Assembly: GCA_014763515.1 (NCBI GenBank)
Contig: JACXVH010000010.1
Span: 1-15,560, forward strand
Direction of reading: 5' to 3'
DNA length: 15,560 nt
Source: Flavobacteriaceae bacterium
GTDB taxonomy: Bacteria; Bacteroidota; Bacteroidia; Flavobacteriales; Flavobacteriaceae
This document shows, one piece after another, positions 6,449 through 13,354 of this stretch (the stretch's first letter is position 1; every line of letters begins with the position of its first letter). Under the pieces are notes generated by a model. That model was not told where the DNA came from. It ran no database searches and worked only from the letters and a program-made list of their open reading frames with translations. Made by a program: the position numbers and the translations under genes.

Positions 6449-7255
6449 TTATAAAACGTTCTCTTTAATGAAGCTCATGTAAACTTCTTGTAATGATTCT
6501 TTCGGGGTGAAAGGTAAAAAAGGTTTTTTAGATGATTCTATATATTTTGTTAAAGTTGGGTTTAAACCCTCAGAACCAATAACTACTGCATCTGAGTGGT
6601 CTATAGTTACTTTCATTAAGTTCTCAAAATTTGGTTCGTTAATTACACTTGAAACCTCGTCAGGAATATTGTCAAAAGCAAGTTTTTTATCCATATTTTG
6701 ATCTAAAATTCCATCAAAACCAAGATTGTAAACAGAAGATATAATTTTAGTATCAGCAAAAATCCCTTCGTTCTTATAATAGTGTTTTAAATAAACGGGT
6801 AACATTGCTGCCATCCATCCGTGAACATGAATAACATCAGGAACCCAATTTAATTTTTTAACCGTTTCAACAACACCTTTTGCAAAAAAGATAGCACGTT
6901 CATCATTATCTGAGAATAAATTTCCTTCTTCATCTGTAAAAGTTGCTTTTCTTTTGAAATATTCGTCGTTATCAATAAAGTAAACTTGTATTCGTTCTTT
7001 CGGTATCGAGGCAACTTTAATAATTAATGGCATATCCATATCATTAACTACCAAATTCATTCCTGATAAACGAATAACTTCATGTAATTGGTGTCTTCTT
7101 TCGTTAATATTACCATATCTTGGCATGAAAATTCTTATTTGTCCTCCTAGATCATTAATCATTTTAGGGTATTCATAAGATTGTATAGAAACTTCATTTT
7201 CGGCTAAATAAGGCACCACTTCAGATGATACATATAATATCCTCTTGTCTTCCAT
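6449..7255 (-). CDS. GT5-domain-only glycogen/starch synthase-like protein
   Basis: The protein of 268 residues resembles the N-terminal (Glyco_transf_5) domain of glycogen synthase. It begins ILYVSSEVVPYL; PRYG lies in the N-terminal half, and VPDVIHVHGWMAAMLPVYL is near residues 135-155. It then ends without the C-terminal GT-B domain that holds most of the active site in full-length GlgA (about 475 residues). The Lys-x-Gly-Gly-Leu ADP-glucose motif, normally just after the first strand, is replaced by AENEVSIQSYEYPKMINDLGG. Similar short proteins are usually labelled glycogen synthase in Flavobacteriaceae, but activity is doubtful. The start is the ATG at 7255; the open frame to 7324 lies upstream of the family start and crosses the promoter. 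Confidence 0.8.
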   Translation of the reverse strand: MEDKRILYVSSEVVPYLAENEVSIQSYEYPKMINDLGGQIRIFMPRYGNINERRHQLHEVIRLSGMNLVVNDMDMPLIIKVASIPKERIQVYFIDNDEYFKRKATFTDEEGNLFSDNDERAIFFAKGVVETVKKLNWVPDVIHVHGWMAAMLPVYLKHYYKNEGIFADTKIISSVYNLGFDGILDQNMDKKLAFDNIPDEVSSVINEPNFENLMKVTIDHSDAVVIGSEGLNPTLTKYIESSKKPFLPFTPKESLQEVYMSFIKENVL

Positions 7256-7292
7256 AATTTTTTTGTTTATCAGTTTGTGTTTAAAAAACATG

Positions 7293-7300
7293 CAAAAATA
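7293..7300 (-). promoter_or_regulatory. Candidate -7 element of the GT5-DUF4270-glmS operon
   Basis: Read leftward the sequence is TATTTTTG, a full TAnnTTTG match, 37 bases before the ATG at 7255. It is the only such match in the divergent gap for this direction. No clear -33 TTG is visible. Confidence 0.5.
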
Positions 7301-7332
7301 CAAAAAATTTATGGATTTCACCATTAATGTAG

Positions 7333-7340
7333 TAAGTTTG
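7333..7340 (+). promoter_or_regulatory. Candidate -7 element of panC
   Basis: TAAGTTTG matches TAnnTTTG and ends 23 bases before the panC ATG at 7364. It is divergent from the GT5 operon promoter about 40 bases away. No clear -33 TTG is visible. Confidence 0.5.
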
Positions 7341-7363
7341 CTTGATAAACTAATGCTTGTAGA

Positions 7364-8209
7364 ATGCTTGTTTTTAATGAAAGAAAAGCAATTGTTTCTT
7401 TTTTAGAACCATTAATTGCTCAAAAAAAAACGATTGGTTTTGTGCCTACAATGGGTGCATTGCATGATGGTCATTTATCGTTATTAGATAAATCATTAAA
7501 AGAAAATGATGTAACGGTAATGAGTATTTTTGTGAATCCAACTCAGTTTAACAATCCTGAAGATTTGGAAAAATATCCTAGAAATTTAGAAAGTGATGTT
7601 AGCAAAGTAGAAGCTTTTAATAAAAATGTTTTAATATTTGCACCTTCTGTTTCACATATTTATAAAAACAATGTAACTTCCGAAAACTTTGATTTTGATG
7701 GTTTAGAAAATCAAATGGAAGGGAAATATAGACCAGGACATTTTGATGGAGTAGGAACTATTGTAAAAAGGCTTTTTGAAATTATTAGACCTACAAATGC
7801 TTACTTTGGTGAAAAAGATTTTCAACAATTACAAATTGTTAAGAAAATGGTCGAAAAAGTTAATCTTCCAGTAAACGTAATAGGCTGTCCTATTTTTAGA
7901 GAGAAAAGTGGCTTAGCAATGAGTTCTAGAAATGAAAGATTATCCAAAGAGGCAAAAGAAAAAGCAACTATTATTTTTAAAATTTTAAAAGCAGGGAAAA
8001 AATATTTCGAAGAACATTCTGCTTTAGCTACCCAATCATTTGTTGAGAAGGAATTTTCCAAACACCAAGATTTTAAATTAGAATATTTTGATATTGCTGA
8101 AGAGAAAACGCTTTTGCCTTGTATAAGAAAAAGCAAAAAAAAGAAATACAGAGGTTTTGTAGCGGTTTTTATCGAAGATATCAGACTTATAGATAATATT
8201 GGACTGTAA
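7364..8209 (+). CDS. panC: Pantothenate synthetase
   Basis: PanC joins pantoate and beta-alanine in an ATP-dependent reaction through a pantoyl-adenylate, the last step of vitamin B5 synthesis, in the cytosol. The 281-residue length is normal. Visible motifs are PTMGALHDGHLSL at 28-40 (nucleotidyltransferase HxGH-type motif, His34 and His37), VNPTQF at 58-63 (Gln61), YFGEKDFQQL at 147-156, and REKSGLAMSSRN at 179-190, whose Met-Ser-Ser-Arg is the second ATP motif. The ATG at 7364 gives the normal N-terminus; the ATG at 7353 is out of frame. panD follows after 64 bases and supplies the beta-alanine substrate. Confidence 0.97.
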   Translation: MLVFNERKAIVSFLEPLIAQKKTIGFVPTMGALHDGHLSLLDKSLKENDVTVMSIFVNPTQFNNPEDLEKYPRNLESDVSKVEAFNKNVLIFAPSVSHIYKNNVTSENFDFDGLENQMEGKYRPGHFDGVGTIVKRLFEIIRPTNAYFGEKDFQQLQIVKKMVEKVNLPVNVIGCPIFREKSGLAMSSRNERLSKEAKEKATIIFKILKAGKKYFEEHSALATQSFVEKEFSKHQDFKLEYFDIAEEKTLLPCIRKSKKKKYRGFVAVFIEDIRLIDNIGL

Positions 8210-8240
8210 TTCAAAGTTAATTTTCAACTGAAAAAAAATA

Positions 8241-8269
8241 TTGTAATTTTCTATAATTAGTTACCTTTG
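8241..8269 (+). promoter_or_regulatory. panD promoter, probably leaderless
   Basis: TTG at 8241-8243 and TACCTTTG at 8262-8269 are separated by 18 bases, a good Bacteroidetes -33/-7 pair. The panD ATG at 8274 begins four bases after the -7 element, so transcription should start at or within a few bases of the start codon. Confidence 0.65.
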
Positions 8270-8273
8270 CACC

Positions 8274-8624
8274 ATGCAAATTCAAGTAGTTAAATCAAAA
8301 ATTCACAGAGTATCAGTAACTGGTGCCGATCTAAACTATATAGGTAGTATTACTATTGACGAAGCTTTAATGGAGGCTGCAAATATAGTAGAAGGTGAAA
8401 AAGTTCAAATTGTTAATGTTAACAATGGGGAACGATTAGAAACATATGCAATTAAAGGACCAAAAGATACCGGTGAAATCACTTTAAATGGACCAGCTGC
8501 CAGAAAAGTTCATAGAGGTGATATTATTATCATTATATCTTATGGAATCATAGACTTCGAAGAAGCTAAAAAATTTAGGCCAACTTTGGTGTTTCCAAAC
8601 GAAAAAGACAACTCACTTACTTAG
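8274..8624 (+). CDS. panD: Aspartate 1-decarboxylase proenzyme
   Basis: PanD decarboxylates aspartate to beta-alanine, which PanC uses. The enzyme is made as a proenzyme that cleaves itself between Gly24 and Ser25 to form the pyruvoyl group. The site is seen as LNYIGSITID, with Ser25 in place, and Lys9 and His11 precede it (VKSKIHRVSVTGADL). Arg54 (ERLETYAIKG) and NGPAARKVHRGDIIIIISYG are the other family hallmarks. Length (116 residues) is normal. It probably has its own promoter and a leaderless message. Its stop codon shares one base with the GTG start of the next gene, so those two are translationally linked. Confidence 0.97.
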   Translation: MQIQVVKSKIHRVSVTGADLNYIGSITIDEALMEAANIVEGEKVQIVNVNNGERLETYAIKGPKDTGEITLNGPAARKVHRGDIIIIISYGIIDFEEAKKFRPTLVFPNEKDNSLT

Positions 8625-9592
8625 TGAATAAAAAACTTAAAAATACTCTTGGTATATTGCTCCCAATTTTATTGGGAGCTTTTTTAGTTATATACGAATA
8701 CAAAAAGTTTACTCCTGAAGAATTAAATCACGTTTTGGATATCGTTAAAAATGCCGACATTACTTTTATCTTATTGTCTGCTTTGATGGCGTTTTTGGGA
8801 TATGTTTTTAGAGCATATAGGTGGCGTTATACTCTAGAATACATAGGTTATAAGTCGGATTTTAAATTTAATTTAACTGTAATAAGTATCGCTTATTTTT
8901 TGAATTTAACCATTCCAAGATCAGGTGAAATTTCTAGAGCAGCATTGCTAGCAAAGTACAAAGGAGTTCCTTTTGATAAGGGATTTGGAACTATAATTGC
9001 AGAACGCATTGTAGATTTCTTTATATTAATGTCTTTTGTTTTATTGGCAGTAGTAATTGAATTCTCAACGTTAAAAGAATTTCTACTAAAATATATTCCT
9101 GTACAAACATTAGTTACAATTTTAATTGTTGGATTTTTATTTGGAATTCTTGGTTTGTATTTATTAATTTATTCAAAAAACGCATTTATTTTAAAAATTA
9201 AAAGCAAAATTTCTGGTTTAACAGAAGGAGTTCTAAGTGTTTTTAAAATGCCGAATAAATGGGCGTTCTTTTTGCAAACTTTAGCCATTTGGACTTCTTA
9301 TGTTTTGATGTTTTACTTTGTAATTTTCGCATTAGAAGAAACAAGGATGATTTCTTTCGGAACTGTTTTAGTCGCTTTTGTTATAGGAAGTCTTACAATT
9401 GCTTTTACAAATGGAGGGTTTGGGTTCTTTCAAAAGTTAATTGCTGAAATTTTAGTTTTATATAGTGTTCCTTTTGCGTCGGGCTATGCCTTTGGTTGGG
9501 TGTCTTGGACATCCCAATTAATCATCACTGTTTTTTTAGGTGGAATAGCATTTTTAATTTTACCAACATTCAGCAAAAAAGAAATTAATTAG
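8624..9592 (+). CDS. UPF0104/AglD-type multi-spanning membrane protein
   Basis: The 322-residue protein has about eight membrane segments and matches the lysylphosphatidylglycerol synthase TM-region (LPG_synthase_TM, AglD/YbhN-like) family. Characteristic stretches are YVFRAYRWRYTLE near residue 60, NLTIPRSGEISRAALLAKYKGVPFDKGFGTIIAERIVD near 95-132, and TNGGFGFFQKL near 263. In other members the domain is linked to lipid or lipid-linked-sugar translocation; no soluble synthase domain is attached here, so the substrate is unknown. The start is GTG at 8624, overlapping the panD TAG by one base. It sits in a conserved flavobacterial order between panD and an esterase-like gene. Confidence 0.85.
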   Translation: MNKKLKNTLGILLPILLGAFLVIYEYKKFTPEELNHVLDIVKNADITFILLSALMAFLGYVFRAYRWRYTLEYIGYKSDFKFNLTVISIAYFLNLTIPRSGEISRAALLAKYKGVPFDKGFGTIIAERIVDFFILMSFVLLAVVIEFSTLKEFLLKYIPVQTLVTILIVGFLFGILGLYLLIYSKNAFILKIKSKISGLTEGVLSVFKMPNKWAFFLQTLAIWTSYVLMFYFVIFALEETRMISFGTVLVAFVIGSLTIAFTNGGFGFFQKLIAEILVLYSVPFASGYAFGWVSWTSQLIITVFLGGIAFLILPTFSKKEIN

Positions 9593-9624
9593 TATATTGC
9601 TTTCAAAATTTAATTAAATCTACT

Positions 9625-10875
9625 ATGAGAGCGGTATTACTAATTTTGTTAACCTTGAGCACTTTTTTTGGTTTTTCTCAAACAATTCCTGAATCTATTC
9701 AATCTAAGAAATTAGGAGAGCAAAGAAATTTTTCTGTTATTCTTCCACCATATTACGAGCAAAATGTAAATAAAAAATATCCAATTTTAGTCGTGCTAGA
9801 TGGAGAATATTTATCAGGTTTATTTGAAGGGACTTTAAAGTATGGAAACTATTGGGACGATCTTCCTGAAATGATTGTAGTTTCGGTAAATCAAAACTAT
9901 GGGGAGCAACGTTATAAAGATAGTGAGTTTGATGAAGAGACAGGTTTGCCTAAAGGTACAGGAGCAGCTTTTTTTGAATTTTTAGGCATGGAAATGTTGC
10001 CTTATGTTGAAGGTAAATATAGAGTACAGCCTTTTAGAGTAATCGCGGGTCACGATACAACTGCTGGTTTTTTAAATTGCTATTTGTATAAAGATAATCC
10101 AGTTTTTAATGGCTACATTTCATTAGCTCCAGAAATGGCTTTAGATATGGAAAAAAGAGTCGCAGAGCGTTTAGCTGTAACTACAAAGCCAATCATGTAT
10201 TATCAAGCTAGTGGTGAAGGAGATTTAGATGAATTAAGAGAAAAAACTCAAGCTTTAGATCAAAATATAAACGCAATTCCAAACAAAAATTTCCGTTACC
10301 AATACGACGATTTTAAAGGCGCATCGCATTATTCTCTTGTAGCTCAAGCGGTGCCTCATGCTTTGTACTTTATATTTGATGGATATCAACCAATTTCAAT
10401 GGTAGAATATCAAAATAAAATTGTTAAACTAGACAAGGGATATACACAATATATTATTGACAAGTATAAAAATATTGAAGAAAAATTAGGTTTAAAAATC
10501 TTACCTCGTTTAACTGATTTTAAAGCAATTGAAGCGGCAATTTTAAAAAATAAAGCTTATCCAGAACTTCAGGAACTTTCTAAATATGCAGAAAAAAATT
10601 ATCCTAAAACAACTTTAAGTGTGTATCATCAAGCTTTGTATTATGAAAAAATGGGCGAGTTTAAAAAAGCAATTAAAGAATACAACAAAGGATTTACTAG
10701 AGAGCCAATTCGTGAGCTAACGGTTGAATTTATGTTAAATAGAGCAGAAAGATTGAAAGGTAAAGAAGATGAGTCTAAAACTGAGGAATATGCGGATCCT
10801 CAAGTTCAAGATAATCCTGAAGGAGAAAATAATGATAATAACGAAAACAACGAAAAAAAGGAAGGTAGCGAATAA
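9625..10875 (+). CDS. Exported esterase-like alpha/beta-hydrolase with TPR tail
   Basis: The 416-residue protein starts with a signal peptide (MRAVLLILLTLSTFFGFSQ) and is probably periplasmic or secreted. Residues about 25-255 form an esterase D-type alpha/beta-hydrolase (PF00756-like): PILVVLDGEYLSG is near 53-65, the nucleophile-elbow region AGHDTTAGF is at 141-149, and GASHYSL at 232-238 gives the likely catalytic His235. The elbow normally reads G-H-S-x-G-G; here the nucleophile position is Asp144 (GAT at 10054-10056). Residues about 310-385 look like TPR helices (YHQALYYEKMGEFKKAIKEYNKGF). The last 35 residues are a Glu/Asn/Asp-rich tail. It begins 32 bases after the flippase-like gene and ends two bases before radA. 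Substrate unknown; hydrolase activity doubtful. Confidence 0.8.
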   Translation: MRAVLLILLTLSTFFGFSQTIPESIQSKKLGEQRNFSVILPPYYEQNVNKKYPILVVLDGEYLSGLFEGTLKYGNYWDDLPEMIVVSVNQNYGEQRYKDSEFDEETGLPKGTGAAFFEFLGMEMLPYVEGKYRVQPFRVIAGHDTTAGFLNCYLYKDNPVFNGYISLAPEMALDMEKRVAERLAVTTKPIMYYQASGEGDLDELREKTQALDQNINAIPNKNFRYQYDDFKGASHYSLVAQAVPHALYFIFDGYQPISMVEYQNKIVKLDKGYTQYIIDKYKNIEEKLGLKILPRLTDFKAIEAAILKNKAYPELQELSKYAEKNYPKTTLSVYHQALYYEKMGEFKKAIKEYNKGFTREPIRELTVEFMLNRAERLKGKEDESKTEEYADPQVQDNPEGENNDNNENNEKKEGSE

Positions 10876-10877
10876 CA

Positions 10878-12239
10878 ATGAGTAAAGTTAAAACGTCGTT
10901 TTTTTGTCAAAGTTGCGGAACTTCATATTCAAAATGGCAAGGCCAATGTTACGCTTGTAAAGAATGGAATACTATAGTTGAAGAGATTATTCAAAAAGAA
11001 GACAGAGTTGCTTGGAAAAACAATGAAAAAGAAACCTCTCGTGTTTCAAAACCTTTATTAATAAAAGAAATTGATTCAGACCAAGAAGTACGATTAAATA
11101 CAACAGATAGTGAGTTAAATCGTGTTCTTGGTGGGGGATTAGTTCCTGGTTCTCTAACACTTTTAGGCGGAGAACCTGGTATAGGTAAAAGTACATTGTT
11201 GTTGCAAATTTCGTTAAAGTTGCCTCACAAAACACTCTATGTTTCGGGAGAAGAAAGTCAAAAGCAAATTAAAATGCGTGCCGAACGTATTTTGCCAAAT
11301 AGTGATAATTGCTACATCTTAACCGAAACAAAAACGCAAAACATTTTTAAACAAATTGGCGATATTAATCCGGAAATTGTAATTATTGATTCTATTCAAA
11401 CATTACATACTGATTATATTGAATCTTCGCCAGGAAGTATTTCTCAAATTAGAGAATGTACTGCCGAGCTTATAAAATTTGCTAAAGAAACCAATACACC
11501 AGTAATTCTTATTGGTCATATTACAAAAGATGGAACTATTGCGGGGCCCAAAATTTTAGAACACATGGTCGATACTGTACTTCAGTTTGAAGGTGATCGA
11601 AATCATGTGTATCGAATTTTACGATCACTTAAAAATCGTTTTGGTTCAACTGCTGAGTTAGGCATTTATGAAATGCTTGGAAATGGTTTAAGAGAAGTTG
11701 AGAATCCATCAGAAATTTTAATTTCGCACAAAGAAGAACAGTTGTCAGGAACCGCTATTGCATGTACATTGGAAGGAATACGCCCTTTAATGATTGAAAT
11801 ACAAGCTTTAGTAAGTTCAGCCGTTTATGGTACACCGCAAAGAAGTACTACGGGCTACAATGCTAAACGTCTTAATATGATTCTGGCAGTACTTGAAAAA
11901 AGAGCTGGTTTTAGATTAGGAACAAAAGATGTTTTTTTGAATGTAACAGGAGGAATTTCTGTAGATGATACCGCTATAGATTTAGCTGTTGTAGCGGCTA
12001 TTTTGTCTTCAAATGAAGATATTGCTATAGAAGAAGGTTTTTGTTTTGCGGGTGAAGTTGGACTTTCAGGAGAAATAAGGCCAGTAAATAGAATAGATCA
12101 ACGCATTCAAGAAGCAGAAAAACTTGGTTTTACAACTGTATTAGTTTCAAAGCATAATAAGATTTCACTTAAGAGTACTAAAATTAAAATTGTAATGGTT
12201 TCAAAAATTGAAGATGTTGTAAGTGAATTATTTGGATAA
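10878..12239 (+). CDS. radA: DNA repair protein RadA (branch-migration ATPase)
   Basis: RadA (Sms) is a RecA-like hexameric helicase that extends D-loops and processes recombination intermediates in the cytosol. The 453-residue length is normal. In order: an N-terminal zinc ribbon with Cys10, Cys13, Cys24 and Cys27; Walker A GEPGIGKS at 98-105; Walker B IVIIDS at 167-172; the RadA-specific KNRFG motif at 252-256; and a C-terminal Lon-like domain (about 280-453; no protease activity is expected). It lies two bases after the esterase stop, so it is probably in the same transcript, and is followed by a terminator. Confidence 0.97.
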   Translation: MSKVKTSFFCQSCGTSYSKWQGQCYACKEWNTIVEEIIQKEDRVAWKNNEKETSRVSKPLLIKEIDSDQEVRLNTTDSELNRVLGGGLVPGSLTLLGGEPGIGKSTLLLQISLKLPHKTLYVSGEESQKQIKMRAERILPNSDNCYILTETKTQNIFKQIGDINPEIVIIDSIQTLHTDYIESSPGSISQIRECTAELIKFAKETNTPVILIGHITKDGTIAGPKILEHMVDTVLQFEGDRNHVYRILRSLKNRFGSTAELGIYEMLGNGLREVENPSEILISHKEEQLSGTAIACTLEGIRPLMIEIQALVSSAVYGTPQRSTTGYNAKRLNMILAVLEKRAGFRLGTKDVFLNVTGGISVDDTAIDLAVVAAILSSNEDIAIEEGFCFAGEVGLSGEIRPVNRIDQRIQEAEKLGFTTVLVSKHNKISLKSTKIKIVMVSKIEDVVSELFG

Positions 12240-12240
12240 A

Positions 12241-12266
12241 AAAAGCTTCAAATTCTGAAGCTTTTT
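12241..12266 (+). terminator. Shared terminator between radA and the aldo/keto reductase gene
   Basis: GCTTCA (12245-12250) pairs with TGAAGC (12256-12261) around AATTC, flanked by A's on the left and T's on the right. It starts just after the radA TAA and lies eight bases past the end of the convergent gene, so it can serve both strands. Confidence 0.85.
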
Positions 12267-12274
12267 TTATTTTT

Positions 12275-13309
12275 TTAAGGTGCTGGATTCGGAATTAATT
12301 CTTGAATTTTTTCTATTTCCGAAATAATTTCTGAAGTTAACTCAACATTAAACGCATCTATATTTTCTTTTAATTGTTCTAATGTAGTAGCGCCAATTAT
12401 TGTAGAAGTTACAAACTTTTGTCTATTTACAAATGCAAGTGCCATTTGTGTTAAAGATAAACCATTTGCTTCAGCTAATTCCTTGTAAAGTTTTGTTGCT
12501 TTATAGCAATTTTCATTCGTGTAACGCTTAAAATTTGGAAACATCGCCATTCTATAATTTGGTTCCATTCCTTTTAAATACTTTCCAGATAAAAATCCAA
12601 AACCTAATGGAGAATATGCTAAAAGACCAATATTTTCTCTCATTGTAACTTCAGAAAGCCCAACCTCATATAGTCTATTTAATAAAGAAAATGGGTTTTG
12701 TATAGTTGAGATTCTAGGTAAGCCATGTTTTTCGCTTTCCATTAAAAATCTCATGACACCCCATGGGTTTTCATTAGAAACCCCTATGTTTTTAATTTTT
12801 CCTTCTTTAATTAAACCCTCAAAAACAGTTAAAACTTCAGAAATATTGTCTTGCCACTTGGTGTCTAATTCCTGTACGCCTCTTTTTTGAAACATATTCA
12901 TAACACGTTCTGGCCAGTGTATTTGATATAAATCAATATATTCAGTTTGTAAGTTTTTTAAACTTAACTCAACTGCTTCGGTAATGCTTTTTTTGGAAAA
13001 ATCTAAAGGCTTACGAATATATTCCATTCCTCTATTTGGTCCAGCAATCTTTGTTGCTAAAACAATTTGATCCCTCTTTCCTGATTTTTTTATCCAACTT
13101 CCAATATATCTTTCAGTGCTTCCAAAAATTTCCGCATTTCCGCCTATTGGATACATTTCCGCTGTGTCGATAAAATTTATTCCTCTTTCTAAAGCGTAAT
13201 CTAACTGCGAATGAGCTTCAGTTTCTGTGTTTTGGTTTCCAAAAGTCATGGTACCCAAACAAATTTTGCTAACTTTTAATTCACTATTAGGTAAATATGT
13301 AAATTCCAT
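12275..13309 (-). CDS. tas: NADP(H)-dependent aldo/keto reductase, Tas type
   Basis: The 344-residue protein is a (beta/alpha)8 aldo/keto reductase and matches E. coli Tas along its whole length as I recall that protein: LGTMTFGNQNTE, LDYALERGINFIDTAEMYP, DLYQIHWPER, NIGVSNE, and PNPAP at the end. The catalytic tetrad is visible as Asp48, Tyr53, Lys87 and His131. Such enzymes reduce aldehydes or ketones with NADPH; the physiological substrate is unknown. The start ATG at 13309 follows its own -7 element, so it need not depend on the broken amt gene upstream. It converges on radA with a shared terminator. Confidence 0.9.
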   Translation of the reverse strand: MEFTYLPNSELKVSKICLGTMTFGNQNTETEAHSQLDYALERGINFIDTAEMYPIGGNAEIFGSTERYIGSWIKKSGKRDQIVLATKIAGPNRGMEYIRKPLDFSKKSITEAVELSLKNLQTEYIDLYQIHWPERVMNMFQKRGVQELDTKWQDNISEVLTVFEGLIKEGKIKNIGVSNENPWGVMRFLMESEKHGLPRISTIQNPFSLLNRLYEVGLSEVTMRENIGLLAYSPLGFGFLSGKYLKGMEPNYRMAMFPNFKRYTNENCYKATKLYKELAEANGLSLTQMALAFVNRQKFVTSTIIGATTLEQLKENIDAFNVELTSEIISEIEKIQELIPNPAP

Positions 13310-13327
13310 TTTTTATTTTTTGTAGCC

Positions 13328-13335
13328 CAAATTTA
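13328..13335 (-). promoter_or_regulatory. Candidate -7 element of the aldo/keto reductase gene
   Basis: Leftward it reads TAAATTTG, a full TAnnTTTG match, 18 bases before the ATG at 13309 and downstream of the amt stop. No clear -33 TTG is present. Confidence 0.45.
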
Positions 13336-13354
13336 CAAATACTATTTTTAATAA

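Noticed and set aside
6507..6701. Plus-strand frame inside the GT5-like gene
   Set aside because: Antisense shadow of a conserved coding region.
7256..7324. N-terminal extension of the GT5-domain protein to the ATG at 7324
   Set aside because: The extra 23 residues precede the normal start of the fold (MEDKRILYVSSEVV) and cover the leftward -7 element at 7293-7300.
7822..8214. Minus-strand frame of 130 codons across the end of panC
   Set aside because: It is antisense to panC, whose motifs are all intact, and its composition (Ser/Phe/Ile-rich) is typical of an antisense shadow.
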